Shown: positions 49,133 through 62,400 of the stretch, one piece after another
How positions within the stretch are numbered: position 1 is the first letter of the stretch
Layout: each line of letters starts with the position of its first letter
From: Acridotheres tristis
Lineage: Eukaryota; Chordata; Aves; Passeriformes; Sturnidae
Direction: 5' to 3'
Length of the DNA: 64,000 nt
Assembly: GCA_037013685.1 (NCBI GenBank)
Contig: CM072891.1
Location: 20,250,501 to 20,314,500, forward strand
Position numbers and translations under genes: made by a program
Notes under the pieces: generated by a model
Database searches by the model: none
Seen by the model: the letters and a program-made list of their open reading frames with translations, nothing else
What the model was told of the DNA's origin: nothing

Positions 49133-52100
49133 TGCTCTCCCTCGCTCTGTGCCCAGCATCTTCATTTGTGGTTACTGCGCTGCAAAAAGAGAGAAAAGAC
49201 AGCAACACACACGGACTTCTTTTGGGGAAAAAAGGCCAACTTTATTGTACGGACAGCCCATATTTAAAGTGTGTTAGTGCAGCTGGGACAGGACAGGAGT
49301 TCATTGGAGAATTGGGAAAAACATCCTTGGGACAGCACCTCAGGATGTATCCCACGGAAAAGACACCAGGTGTTAATCTTTATTATGAATTTCACTCTGT
49401 TTTTCACCATGTTATCACCCTGGGAGACTTCTTCCTTAACTGAAGCTGCAGTCAGCTTGTCAGCCTGGGAATGGAGCTGAGAGTGAGGAGAAATCCAAGC
49501 CTGAAAAGGATTTCCAAGCTGTAATTCCCTAGCTGTGTAAATGAGTGTCCACACTCATTCTATCCCCCTTCTCCTCCAACCCGTACAGGTTGTCCCGGGG
49601 GAAAGATATGGAAAAGAAGTGGGAACAACTGGGGCAGCTCCAGCCAAAGCCCTCGGTGGGATGCAAGATGCTCGTCCTTCCTTGGAGCATGAAAAATCCC
49701 AGCTGTGGCTCTGCAGAGCCTTTTGTTACGCATCTCAGCCATAGAAATCCTTCAGTCAGGTTTATAAAGAGATAGCACGGGGTCAGTGAAATAAGCACAG
49801 CCTCTTTTCTTCCAGCCCTCTTGAAAGCATGCCCTCTTAATGGTGAAATGCATGAAAAATTAGGTAGCTGGCTGTATCACCTTCCTGAGGGATAGGTACA
49901 GCAAACCCGGGGACTTACAAACAAAAATCACTCAAGTTCCTGCATTAAACATCTTTATTGCCTTTCAAATCCATTTCCTTGGGTGCACATTCGTACTCAT
50001 CACTATAAGGCTCCTGGAAGATGCAGGTGAGGCTTCAGGGCACCTCACACTCCCATCCACCCTGGCTGGTCCTCACTCTAAATCGCACTCAGGGGCCACA
50101 GAGCCACCACCATGAACCTGTGGCATTTTGGAGTGAGTGACTCTGGTGAGACAGTCTGTAGGCAGATTTATGGTCATCTTCTCAGCATTTCAAAACAGAA
50201 AGCAGCTGAAACAGGTTTGAGGCAGTGTTTGAAGGCTGTAAAAGACAGAGACATAAGGCAACAGTGCACTCATTTTTAAATTTTTTTTAAGTGAAAACTG
50301 ACACTGAAATCTGTCATAAAAATTGCCATTTATTTAATCCCCACCAAAATTTTGCTGCACGTGCTGAGGAAGGCTCTGCTCAGCAGCAGCCTGTGATCCT
50401 CCCTGCAGGGCTGAGGGGGGCTTCCAGCAGATCCCCATCTGAAGGAGTCCATCACTGAATGCTGAGTGAGCATCCCTAACATTCACTCAGAAAAAGAAGG
50501 TGACCTTGAATGGCATCTGCATCCACTCAGCACCTCCTCAGTGCTCCCAAGCAGCAGTGGTCAGGCTGAACTCTTGTTCTACCCAGTCACTGAGTTTTGG
50601 TAAACAATGATGAATGCTCTGGTTAAACTGTTGCAGCAGTATAGCTCAGCCAAATATTTCTCTGCGTGTAAAATAAGCAAACAAACAACCCTTTAAGTTG
50701 ATTGGTGGCAGGAAAAAAAATGGCATATTGCAGAATAAACTCCCAAGGCATTAAGAAACCACATGGAGAAACTGTCCAGCACAAAATGAGACATGCAAGA
50801 TTTTATGCTTTGTAGTGTACAACCAACATGTGAGTGGGATAGCTGAGTGTAGTGGCAGCAGAGAAGAGATTTAACACAGGCTTGTGAAATGTTTCCAGCT
50901 GGTTCTTTAGTAAGAGAGATGTTTAAATCCTCATCTTGAAATGACAGGCCAAATGACTTTGTCACTTCGTTATCATCATGTTGTTTTCTCTGCTGCTGCT
51001 GCTGCTGGTCCTCACACAGCAGTCAGCACTTCTGCTGACAAAAATAAGTCTAACTGTGTCGGTTTTGATAGGTCTTTGTCCCATTCATCCTACTGAACTG
51101 GGATCAACATCTTTGGCAGAGATGACAAGCAGCCAGGCTGTGAGGGCAAATGCCCCATGAGCCCCAGCAGCCAATGCAGCCAGTAAAGAGCTGCCCATGA
51201 AACTGCAAAGGGCTTCTCTGCTTGGCTGAGGGTCTCAGCTGGGCTTACAGGAGGGAGCTCCAAAACCACCATCAGGTTCCTGGAGCTGCAGTTCTTCCCT
51301 GCCAACACCAAGAGCACCTGAATGTGCAATTTCACGGATCAGATTATTTTCTTTATTTTTGGCTTTAAGTTTCATTACCTACCCACCCTGGAGCACTGCA
51401 GGCTGTGCCTTTGTGAGGGATTGCTGCACAGCTCAGATGCTCCGAGTCACCCTCTCCAGAGAGCCTGGTACCCCTGAAGTTCCCCGTGGCAGAGCCCAGT
51501 CCCCAGCAGCAGCGTGCTGCTTGTCAGGTCGTGCTGCTCACACAAAGCACCCAGAGCTTGTCTCCACTGCCACCACATTCCCCTGGCAGGAAGAGCATCA
51601 CTCCAACATACTGTGCACAGGCACAGCATCTATCCCTGTGCCAGAGCCAGTGCTGTCCACACACCCCGTGGAAAATGAGACTTGGCCTCCTCCATACCCT
51701 ATGTGACAGTGAACAGCAGCGGGGACCCTGCCCACAACACGGCATCTGCCACCCTGCATCTTCTGCAGGCATCTCCATGCCAGTGTCAGCATGGGGCAAA
51801 GAGAGGTGCCCATTACAATGCTCTCCACGGTGAGGCAAGCATTGAAGTGTTCCAAAAGCGGCTTCCTTTTGAAACCAGAACACAAGCCAGCCAGCAGTTT
51901 CAGCTAATCCTTTCCTCATTGTGTATGTTGCTTGTGTACACGGCTGGCTGGCTCTCCACGTGCACGCAGGACAATGTTAAACCCCCCCCAGAAAAAGAAG
52001 AAAGCAGGTCAGAAAACCAATCCCCCAAGGATCACTGGAAATCAGTGAATGGGTTTTAGCTGTGCATTTTGTTACCCAAGAAAGGCGGCTTTGCAAAAGG

Positions 52101-55100
52101 ACTTTCTAACTCATCGTCTGGGCCCAAGACTTCCTTGTAAAAGGCTGTTGGGCTTGTTGAAACCTATTCCAGGTGTGTAAGTGATGCCCTGCCTTGTGCC
52201 TTTCACAGTGCAGAGCCTGGGGCCTTGAAGTGAGCAGGGAGGAGAAAGGAGGGAGAGGTTCGTGTGTTCAAATTAAATGAAGCAGAAAGAGAAAGCTGGA
52301 ACCCACAGTGCCTGAGGCACCACTAATTGAACAGGTTGAACCTGATGGAAGTGCAAAGGAGGCAGCAGGAGGGATCCTCGAGCTCCTGGCTGGTGATATA
52401 GAGCCAGAGCCAGCCACTGAAAAGCTCAGGTGGTGGGAGAGGGGGGACAAGGTGATGAGGCAGCTTATTTGGGGCTGGAGGAGGGAGACTTCAAAAGAAA
52501 AATCTAACTCTTCATAAGCATGACAAAGGGAGGCAACTAAAAGCAAGGACAGGCATACTCTTACTCTGCTGTTCCTGGGGTCCCCAGCTGGAGATCTCAG
52601 TGGATGCCCTTCCCTGGGATCAGCTCTGTCTCACAGGTGCACATGGGGATGCAGAGATGTGCAATGAATGAGCACAGAGCTGCTCAGCTGCCCTGTGCCC
52701 AGGGAACCTGGGGGCTCCTGCCTGGCCTCCTCCTCCAGAGATCCCAGATAACATTACATGTACTATCCATTCCATCCTCAGCAGGGCCCCAGTTGCAGGG
52801 GTGTTGTCCAAAAGCCAGGGCACAGGAACAGCTGTATTCTCCTTCCTAATCTCAGAAGAAACAAAGAGCATCCTACTCTGCAAGGGACCCACATCACCAC
52901 TTTGTCACCTGCGAGGTTCTCCTTGGTGCTCTGTCCTGTGTGGGAGCCAGTGGTGATGGAGCACTGCAGAGAACCATGCTCACGCTGGATGCCCTCACAT
53001 CCATTCTTGCTTTCTGCTCCTGTCTTGAAAAGAGAAAACAATCCCTTGTCTCCCGGACATTGCAGGGCCTAGAAGATCATGCCTCTTTGATTTTTTTCTT
53101 TTTCTTTCTTTATTTTTCCCTTCTTTTTTACCTTCTTCTTCCCGTCTGTGGCCTCTGCATCACAGAACAATGAAATATAGCCTGAAGAGAGAAAACATTG
53201 CCTGCGGAGATCTTTGTTACTGACTGCAACAAAAACAGGTAATGTGGCAACCCTGCGTCCTTTCTGGACCTGGTTCCCAGCCTCTCTGAGCTCTGCAGAT
53301 CCACCCCCACCCTGCGTCCCCACTGGTGGCCACATGGCAGAAATGGTCCAGAGTGGTCCTCAGGACACACTTCTGATCCCTGCTGCTTGAAACAGTGCAG
53401 TTAAGCTGCATGTCAAGGAGAAAAGGACAGTTTTGTTGGGATGAAAAGCTGGTTGTGTGGGTAAGCTTTCAGGGCCTGGCCTCTGCCCACCTGGATGCTT
53501 GTTCTCTGGACAGCAGTGACTCCAGGCTGCTAATTCAGACCTGTAGGCATTACTGCAATATAAACTGCAAATAGTCATAATAATAATTAATAAGCATGCC
53601 ATAACAAAAACATTCTCTATTTAATTAACATCACTCTTCAGCAGCTTTATCTTGGGATGGGTGGCTACTTTGTTGGCATTCTGCCTTCACACTGTGCCTT
53701 ACCACTCTGTGGCTGGGGCAGGAAAGTCTTCACTGTGCAAATGGGAAAGTTCTTTTTTGCTCAAGCTCCTACCAAATGACTCTGAACCAGCGTCTTGCAG
53801 ACTGCCTCTCACCTGAAAGTAAGGCTACAGCCGAAGAAATAGCAGCCAGAGAAGGCCAGTTGCTATTTTTACCTTGCTGTGTATAGTCTGAGTACATCCA
53901 GGGACAAACATTACAGCCAAAGGAAAACAAGAAGTGGAAAGGCTTTGAGTGGTCAGGCTAATAAATAATATGAATAAATAATAATAAATAATTCATGGCT
54001 CGAAGTAAGGAGCTGGTAGCACCCTGGGACGAGGGAAGACATGGCCTGAAGGAGCACAGCACTACAAGTTAAGGAGCAGGGGGTTACCTGCAGGCTGCAG
54101 AGCCTCCTCAGCATAACCCAGGCACTGGCTGCCAACATCCAAAAAGCCTCAGGTACAGCTGGGGAGCTACAAGCAATAGGTGCTGAGCACCCACCTGTGT
54201 CCCCTAGGTGACAGCCAGGTTTCAGATGGGTGCTGAGCACCACTGGGTAAAGTCTCTGGAGCAGGAGCTCTGTGTCTCAGCCACCTGATGCACGTGCATT
54301 CCCAGCCAGGACCATGGCACTGGCCACACTGAAAGCCAAACTGAGGCAGCTGGAAGCTGGCAGTGAGCTCCAGCCTTGCTCATGGCTCCCTCCCACCACA
54401 CTTATCATGGGGGCTGAAGGCTCAGCCCTTGACCCCTCACAGGCAGATGGGGAGGAAAGGCATCCCCATGGCCCTGGTGGGAGCAGGGTGGGCATTCGCC
54501 TGTCCCATGCTCCATTCTCTGCTGCTTTGAAGAAGTGCCTCTGTAATCTTTATGAGGCCTTGGAGATAGGAGCATTCCATGTACATGTTAAACCACACTG
54601 GCCATCTGCTGCCCTCTCTCTCTGCTTTACCCCCAAATCCCTCCCCAGTGAAGCCAAACTGAGCTGCAGCCATCGCTGTCTCAGTGAAGATTTATGGGGG
54701 CTCACTGCTGACAGTGAGCCAGGTAAACTCAAGGAGATGGGCTCCTTGCCTAAGGCAATTGGGAAGGAGGCAAAGAAGGAGAGGACAGTGGAGGGATGCC
54801 TGTGCTGAGGAGCCTGGGCAGCCTGGGCAACCAAAAGGATGGCAGGACAAACAGACAAGCAAGACTGGCACTTGCATGTCTCTTGCTTGGCTTCAATCTG
54901 CCACCATCCTAATGCTTTGTGCCTCCAAGAAATGCCCTGCCCTGCTATAGGGATTTGGTGGAAGTGTGGATGGGAAAGGCCATCAGAGCTGGTGCCAGCA
55001 TCCAGGTGAGTGTGCAACTTCAGGGCTCTCGTTGCTGCCGGTTCTGAAATGGATATTAAACACACAGAGCACACATCATGGAGGGCAACACGGGGAGTAA

Positions 55101-57640
55101 AAGGGAAAACTGAGAGCTCTTGACATCTGACCTGCCTGGCCTAACTGGGCTCTTGGTCCAAGCTGGACACCCGTGGCTGCAGAGTCATGTACCAGCAGAA
55201 CTCAACCTGGGCACCACAAACAGTTTGGGCTTGCCAAAACGGGGCCAGGACAGGGGTGCTCTGGCAGCCTGGTGTGGGCAGGCTCCACCGTGGGCCAGCC
55301 ATGCCCTCTCCCTCTGCTGAGATGCAGGAGATAGGGCTGCTGCTGCCTATGTACACCAGGGATGAAGAACTACATGCAGGCTCTTGCAGGATCAGGGTTT
55401 GTGATGGGGATCTGCTGGCCTCCTGGCTTTTTAATGAGCACTCCTTGTAATCAGCCCTGTAAAACCCAGGGTGGGGAGCTGTTACTGATTAACATCCCTT
55501 GTCTCCAGGGAAAGTGGAGCAGGGGATCTGCTGGCAAAATCAGCGTCAACGGAGCTGCAGCACAGCATAGTGTGGCAGAGGTACACACCCCCACGTGTGT
55601 GTACCCACACACGTCCTCTGGCTCTCTGGGGTGAGGTGCCATCACCAACCCACCCCTGCCACCCCGTCCTTTGGTCTCTGCGGGGTCTCAAAGATCTTTG
55701 CAGCCGCCTGCAAAGCCAGAATGATAGCAGAGGTGCAAAAGTCCTTTCTGGTGATTAATACATCATGTGTACAAAGAAGGTCTGTGGTAAACGGAGGCTG
55801 GAGCCGGGATTAATTGCATACCTTGAAGTGGAGAGATTTATGTAAGGAAACAGACTTGGCGGGCTTCCCTGCTCTGGGCTGTGTTTACCTGCCTGTGCCT
55901 CCCCACACCTGTTGTGCTGCAGCAGCAAAACATTATTTAATAACATCTGAAGGGAGATCTTAACAGTCATGTGCCCTCTCTGCCTCGCCCCACCTCCCCA
56001 AGTGCTGTGGCGAAGCTCAGCCTGGCTTTGTCCTGGGCAGGCAGTCTGTCCACTCCCCAGCAGAGCACTCCTGCAAGGAGCAGCCCCATGGCACCCTTCA
56101 AGCACCCACAATCTGGGATGAGGAGGGATGGGATGGCTGCAGATGAAGAAACAGGCTTATGCTGGAGGCCAGCCCCTGAACTGATGGCAACCTGAGTAGT
56201 TCCCTGCCAAATCCATGAGCAAAGCAAGGTTTCTTCCTCCTGAGTTTGAAAACACTGGCTGGACACACAAAACATTTGCATGCATGCAGGACTGTATGTA
56301 TATGTGTGGGTATATAAATGTATGAACAACAGAGTTCAAAATGTTCATAATGGTCATTCAAATGAGAGACAAATAATGGGTAAAACCCTGTTCAGAAATG
56401 CTTGAATATGAAGCTGTTTCTTTAAAGGGATTTGTCTATTAATTGAAGTTCGTTTGTTAATTTGCATCCTTATCTGCAAGGAACAAGACTAAAAAGGGCC
56501 CCATGGGACTCTAAATGGGAGCACATGAAGCTTTATTTCTTACCAACAAAGCCTCTTGGTGATTATAAGCAAATGAGGAGGCACTAAGGACTTTCTGAGG
56601 AGTGAAAACAGCAAGGTATCCGACCTATTGGAGAATGACGTCACTCACCAGAGCTTTCCTCCTGGGATTACAAGCCCTAGATTGATCTCTAGTTGTCTCT
56701 ACTTAAGGTGTTGGCTGTTTCAGCTCCTCCCCTGCCGTCACAACAGGTGTGTGACCCATGGGATGATCACCCCGAGCTAACAGCATTGCCTGCCTGAGAA
56801 ATGCCAACCCCAGCAATGAGCCACCACCACGAGCAAACCCTCTCACCCAGAGGCCTAATTTTGCCCTTGAACAGCTCCAAATCAAAACCACCCAGCATCA
56901 GCTCACACCGTGGCAGTGTGTTAAGTGCAGGTGTAGTTCAGATGGTGTCACTGGCTTTTCCTCCTCAGCCTGCTGCAATGTGCCAAATTGCAGCACGAGG
57001 TGCACCCTGCTGCTCTGGGGAGAACCACTCTGGTTGGTCTTCTCCAGCCAAGCAAACCCAAATATAAGCACTTGGCACAAGCAGAAATGGAAACACCTTC
57101 CCTTTACACTCTCCTCCAGCAGCAGGGATGAACAATCTGAATCGCAGTTGAAGCCATGAAAAGGCATTATGAGAAACTACGAAATCAATGCCATCACTTC
57201 TTGAAAGCAAGAACTCTATTCTGTCCTGTGTCAGTACAGCACTAGCAAAGCCAAGGTTTGCTGCACAGACAGGAGAGAAAACAGAGGGAAGGTCAAGTGA
57301 AACTCTGTCTCCTGTGCGTAACTACCCATGGTTTTACAATTTCTCTTCTCCCACAAGGCAGGTGAACCAACTCCTTTTGGCACCACTGTCGTCACTAACT
57401 CTGACTGTTCCAATCCTGATTCCCCTCTGCATTATTGAAGGAAAACACTGGGGTTTGGGTTTCTTTTTACCCCTTCGAACAAAGTTCAAAGGAGCGATTG
57501 AGAACTCTCCATTTCAATATGAAAAGAGCAGGGGACCTGTTTTCCAGGACCCACCTCCCCCCGGTACAAACTCATCCCGCCTCATTTCACCCGATAATCT
57601 CAGTGGGGGGCTCCGGAGGGGGATGGCCGGGGACAGGGGG
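49133..57640. other. Intergenic sequence; no gene recognised
   Basis: No exon, RNA gene or transposon is recognised. Minus-strand AATAAA hexamers occur at about 49239 and 49963 without an identifiable upstream gene. A six-copy CTG run lies at about 50992, a pyrimidine-rich stretch at 53088-53150, and a perfect short inverted repeat at 55593-55614. Confidence 0.5.
55593..55614. repeat. Perfect 9-bp inverted repeat with four-base loop
   Basis: ACGTGTGTG and CACACACGT face each other around TACC. The left arm overlaps a CACGTG E-box (55592-55597). It may be an accidental product of CA/TG-rich sequence. Confidence 0.6.
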
Positions 57641-57695
57641 ACAAGGTTCTCCAAGGTTAATCGCAAACTGCTGCCGCATTCATCGCAGCCGTGTC

Positions 57696-57718
57696 TGATT
57701 GATGGGCACCATTAATCA
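57696..57718. promoter_or_regulatory. Inverted pair of PBX-HOX sites (23-bp dyad)
   Basis: TGATTGATGG on the plus strand faces TGATTAATGG on the minus strand around a three-base centre; 9 of 11 positions are complementary. Both halves fit the PBX-HOX heterodimer consensus TGATNNAT. The block is preceded by TTAATCGC and followed within 35 bp by a G-quadruplex-forming run. It is a candidate developmental enhancer core; the target is unknown. Confidence 0.45.
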
Positions 57719-57750
57719 CTGCCCAGAGAGGCTGGAGGTAAGGCAGAAGC

Positions 57751-57775
57751 GGGGGGTGGGAGGGGAGGGGGGTGG
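57751..57775 (+). other. G-quadruplex-forming sequence
   Basis: Runs of 6, 3, 4 and 6 G separated by single bases, then GG, on the plus strand. This satisfies the strict four-run quadruplex rule with one-base loops, the most stable class. Confidence 0.75.
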
Positions 57776-59039
57776 CGGAGCTCTGGGGACAGGGAAACCG
57801 TGCCAGGACAGGAGCAGTGGCACCAGACCAACACGGGCTGGGAGACACAGAATGGCCACATCTGTTCACCTACGGAAAATACACATGGTAGGGCTCCTTC
57901 CAAGGGACAGAAGTGTATCTGCCCCCTCACTTGCCGTGTCAAATATACATGCCCTCCTGCAAAGCACAGGGCAGGAGCGGAGGCAGAGAGGAGATCTCCA
58001 CAGCCTTTTAAAAACGCCCCCGGCTTTCAGGAATAGGGGAATAGGGATTGTGGATTCTGGAAAGAAGGAGGGCTCAGGGCAAGGTAGGGGTGGGCTTGTC
58101 TTGCAGCCATAAGGCAATTAATAGATTTTCCATCTTCTTTATGGACTGAAATACCTCTGAGGTTTTTACAGAAACAATGAAGGCAGTAAAAGCCACCCAA
58201 GTGAGGTCAGATGAGGAGCTTGTGTGGGCGAGTGACTCCATTCAAAGACAAGACACTGGCATATGCATTTTCTATCATTCCTGACAATTTAATATACTCT
58301 TTCTTTCATACTGACCCAAGCTATTGCTCACATTTCTAGGCAGGCTGAGGGTCTGCCTGCAGAAATGAAATGTGCAGCAGTGTTATCTACCTGGCTACAA
58401 ATGACAGCTGGGACTGGCAGCAGAGCTCAACACACTGCAATGGGACCTGTTGCTTTACAAAAGCTTCTTGTGCTTTACACTGCAGATGTATGAGCCTCCC
58501 TGTCTGTGCCAGGAGGCTTGGGATGATTTGCTTGTCCCACTGCAGTTGTTTCTGGCATGGAACAACGATGGAACAACTTGTATTACTAAATAATGAGACA
58601 TTTCTCAGTTGTCTTTTTCATCCCATCTTCTGCTGCCTCTTGCTTTGGATACAGGAGTCAGTGCCTTGAGAACACGTACACACACCAGTCCCTCTCCTAA
58701 ACCTATTGTCCAAAGCAACAAGAAGGAAAGTGTGGTTTCTAATAGGAATGTCCTCTAAGTATACTTTTAAAATTGTTTTCCTTTAAACAGCTGGTGTGAC
58801 ATTTTCAGTTTTGCTCTTGCAACATCAAAGGCAGTGTAACACCTGAAACTTGTATGACTGCTAGGACACAAGAAATATATCAACCAGATTTTGTTGGATG
58901 CATTTAGTGTCGCTTCAAGATGAAGGGTTGATGCCCAGTGCACGGGGCCGTGGGCTTTTCAATCTGTCCCATGCTGATCAGGTGTGGTGATCACCAGCAG
59001 GGAACTGGGTTCTGTTTCTGATACTGCCTCAGAGGGTGA
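57776..59039. other. Intergenic sequence; nothing recognised
   Basis: No exon, RNA gene or repeat is recognised in this stretch. Confidence 0.5.
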
Positions 59040-59400
59040 TGCCTTGAGGAGCTGGAACAGAGGCTACACACAGAGTTAAGGAGAATAAAATGGATATTTA
59101 TTGTGAGCCCACGAAAGGCCTACAAAAGCCACACCCTAGCAATATAAGTGCCACAGTCGTGGCCCCTGCCTGGATGGCTTCAAGATGGAAGGAAATGAGG
59201 AGCTGGTCACAAAATCTTACACTTTCATAGGTTCTGGTTAATTTGCATGAACCCACCCTCTACCCTTCCACATAGTTCATGCTTAGGGCCTGAAGTTTGG
59301 AGAAACTGTCCTTGAGTTCTTAACTAGAACAGGACTGTTTTGTCTTCATCACCCTAGCACATCAGAAAAGCACATCCAAGGAGAATAGGAAAACTTAAAA
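59040..59400 (-). mobile_element. Probable degraded ERV LTR
   Basis: The layout CTACACACAGAGTTAAGGAG, AATAAAATGGATATTTATTG, a central GAGGAGCTGGTCACAAAATC and then an AT-rich GGTTAATTTGCATG resembles bird ERV LTRs read in reverse (TTTATT as a reversed polyadenylation signal). Ends and target duplication are not identifiable, so this is a tentative call from layout. No viral gene is present. Confidence 0.4.
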
Positions 59401-62400
59401 CTAAAGGCATCAAGGGTACAGATGTGATACAAAGGCCACTGGGAGCTACAACAACCTGGATTTCAGTGAACTTTGGGGTGAGTAGGTGTTTTTTCAGAGA
59501 TGACTTCGAGGATGGGGGGGAAGAGTTTTATCCTCCATGAGCACTCAGGTATATAGGGCAAGAGGCAACTCCTCTACCCTGACCACCTAAAGCTGGCTTC
59601 TGCTGACGCATCTCCTCACCACAGACCCACCTATGGATGTTGGGAGGGCCAGGCATCACCCGGGGCACTGATCCCATGTCAAGCAGTCATCCTAGGGCAA
59701 GCAGAATGAATTGCTCTCAGAAAATGCCTCTGTCTTCGTGGGCTGCTAAAGTAGATGAGTAGTCAAATGACTAACTGCAAGTAGACACCGCACTCCTGGA
59801 TGGCCGAAGGGAGGTATTTGGGCTGGATTTTTATCCTCTCCCATTATACCCAAGAGCTCCTCTTTCACCAGAGACTGTTGACTTTCAAACTGAGTTTCTG
59901 CAATATCCACTGACAAATAAGAAGAAATCATCAGAATGTGGTTTTATTTGATTGTACATTATTCTTTCCATAACTAAGGCTGTCAGGCTTGTGGGCAGGG
60001 TCGGATTTTTTTAAGTATGGCCACTTCAGATCCTCCAGCAGGGCTCTGTAAATCTGGGATTATGTTGAATGAATTTACTCTCTGACAGCTATCTCCTCCC
60101 AGCAGCAGATTTTCCTTTCTCTGCTTCTGGCCATGACTGCATTCAGTTCTCTCACAAAGAGCGTCTCTCAGTATAAGAGTTTCCCCTCAGACAGTTAATC
60201 ATCAATAGCTACATTACTTTAATGTTTATTTTAATCTAAATTACATTCCCAGTGTTGACCAGCATTATAAGAGATGTAAATCCCAGTTTAAGTAAAAGCC
60301 ATCATTTCTCAGCTGCAGTGATTCTGGGCACTTCCAGCAGGGTCCACAGCTCTTGGGGACCTATGGAAAAATTTAGCTCCCTCAGGAACCTGTGCTTAGG
60401 TAGCCTGGGTGAATGCACATCCTTTGTCATCTCCACCCAGTTTTTACTTCAGAATTTGCTACTGCCTAATGAAACCTGCCTGTTGATCTGCATAAACAGG
60501 GATGAGGGTGTGCCGGGCATCTTGGAGCGGGCGGCTTCTTTGTGTGAAGGGAGGCATGGTCCTTGGGTCTGGAAACATCTCTAAGTTGTTTTGCCATCCT
60601 TGGTGCATGTTCCAACGGCAACATTATTGTAAAACAGCTTTGTGTTTACTTTGTGTACAGAAAAGATAAAATCAGCATTTATATGCAAACATGAACCAAC
60701 AAGGAATTTCAAAATCCTGCCATTTCACTCTTCAGAGAAGAAGAGCCAGAGTTATTGTGTAACCAGAAACATCTGAAAGCTGGGGATTTTCTGGGTCTAA
60801 ATTCAATTTAGATTATAAGGGGACTAATTTAAGATCTGACTGTATCACCTTGGGCAGCCAAAATAGGATCTGAAACTCATGGAGACTATGGCTTTGGGGT
60901 GGAGAGTTCTCCGTTTTGGACAACCTGGGGCACTGTGTGGGTCTGAGCTTTCCATTTATGAATAAAGTTGGTGAAGTAACACAAGCTAGATGCTCAGCCA
61001 GGGTGAGCCACCTGAGCCCACTCTGATATCCTTGTCTGCCCCAGGGAATAGGGGGTGTCCATGTGTCCATCCTTTCTAGTGTGCACAGCTGGAGCAGAAG
61101 TCGGCACAGGCACATCTGCTTGGATGTCAAGGCCTGAAAGCATCAGGCACACAGAATAAAGGCTTTCACTGAGATTTCATAGCTGGAGCACTGTATCGAG
61201 CCACAGTGCACTTCTGATTGCTTGGGAACATGTGCCAGGCTGGGGGCAATGCCAGGCTGGAAAACATGGCAGACAGCAGAGGTGAAGCCCCGTGCAGGAC
61301 CACAGCCCTGGCAGGTGACTGAGCTGTGCCAAAGCGAGCAGGGACTAATAAAGATGGATAAACCAGCAGGAACTGAAGGGAAACATGCAGGGGGGAGAGA
61401 GAAAACCCAGGAGAGAAGTGAGCAGCCCCCAGGCACAGCAGGATGGACTATGGGTAGGCTCAATGTGTGCACAGAGCCCTGCAAATACCTTTTCCCTCCC
61501 CTATGAACATCCCTGGTGCAGGCTGTGGCTGGACATTTGCTCTTCAAAGGCCCATGTGTCCACATGAAAGTGCCCTTGGCTACCCCAACTCAAGGCTGGC
61601 TCTGCCCCTCCTATTGGGCTGGCTGATATGGGCATTTAAATGAAGTGGAAGTAGGGATGCACTCTCTTTTGGGGTGAAATCCGCATCTCCACCTCACTGT
61701 GGGATTCTGGGCAGGCTGATCGTCTCTGGTGCACCAGCCACTTCCTAATTACTCTTTCATGCTCATTCCCCTGGTGTTACCCACTGGGGCCAGTGGGGCT
61801 GCAAAAGGAAGCACCTGCCCCAGGGTCAGCCCTCTCCAACCCAGCTTCTACCCATCCCTCGCCTCAGGGTTTATTTACCCGGGGGCGCAGGGACAAACCA
61901 GGATAAGAAGGTAGAAAAGGTCATCTGGGTGGTGGCCACAAAGGGGAACATTGTGCCTCCAGGGAGGGGGTGGAAACGCCCGAGGAGACACGGGGGCACT
62001 TTGATGCAGTCTGGATGAAAGCAGAGAAGGGAGGGAAGGGAAGAGAGGAGGGGGAGCAAAACAGGGGGAGGGGACGACACCAAAACCCAAAGAGCAACAA
62101 AACCTCTCCCAGCTGGGACACAAGTCAGGATGGTCCCTTTATTTAGATGGATAGAGCCAAGAACAATGTGGGGCAGCCGGGGGCCACCCTGCCCCTGTCC
62201 CTCACCAGCCTTTTCAACTCGTTCCTCCCCACTCCTCCCCTCCCTCCTCAGCCTCTCATTTTCCTCTATATTTTCCATTTTCTTTTTTTTCCTTTGCTCC
62301 CTGTGCTCCACCTCCCACTTCCAGCTTTCTCCCACGGTGAAAGCACAGAGAAAGAAAGTGGGTTGATGTCTAATGCAAGGCTAATTTTAAGTAGAGATGG

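Noticed and set aside
48485..49267. 260-codon plus-strand open frame and minus-strand arginine-glutamate repeats
   Set aside because: These are translation artefacts of the (CTCCT)n array and the CpG island.
49239..49968. Minus-strand AATAAA signals as the 3' end of a gene
   Set aside because: No exon or open frame with a recognisable product lies upstream on that strand, and the hexamer is common by chance.
54220..54250. GGTGCTGAGCACC-like string as a second RE1
   Set aside because: Only the left-half motif is partly matched and the right half is absent; it is just a short palindrome.
54272..54808. 178-codon plus-strand open frame
   Set aside because: No family recognised and several overlapping frames of similar length on both strands; not supportable as a gene.
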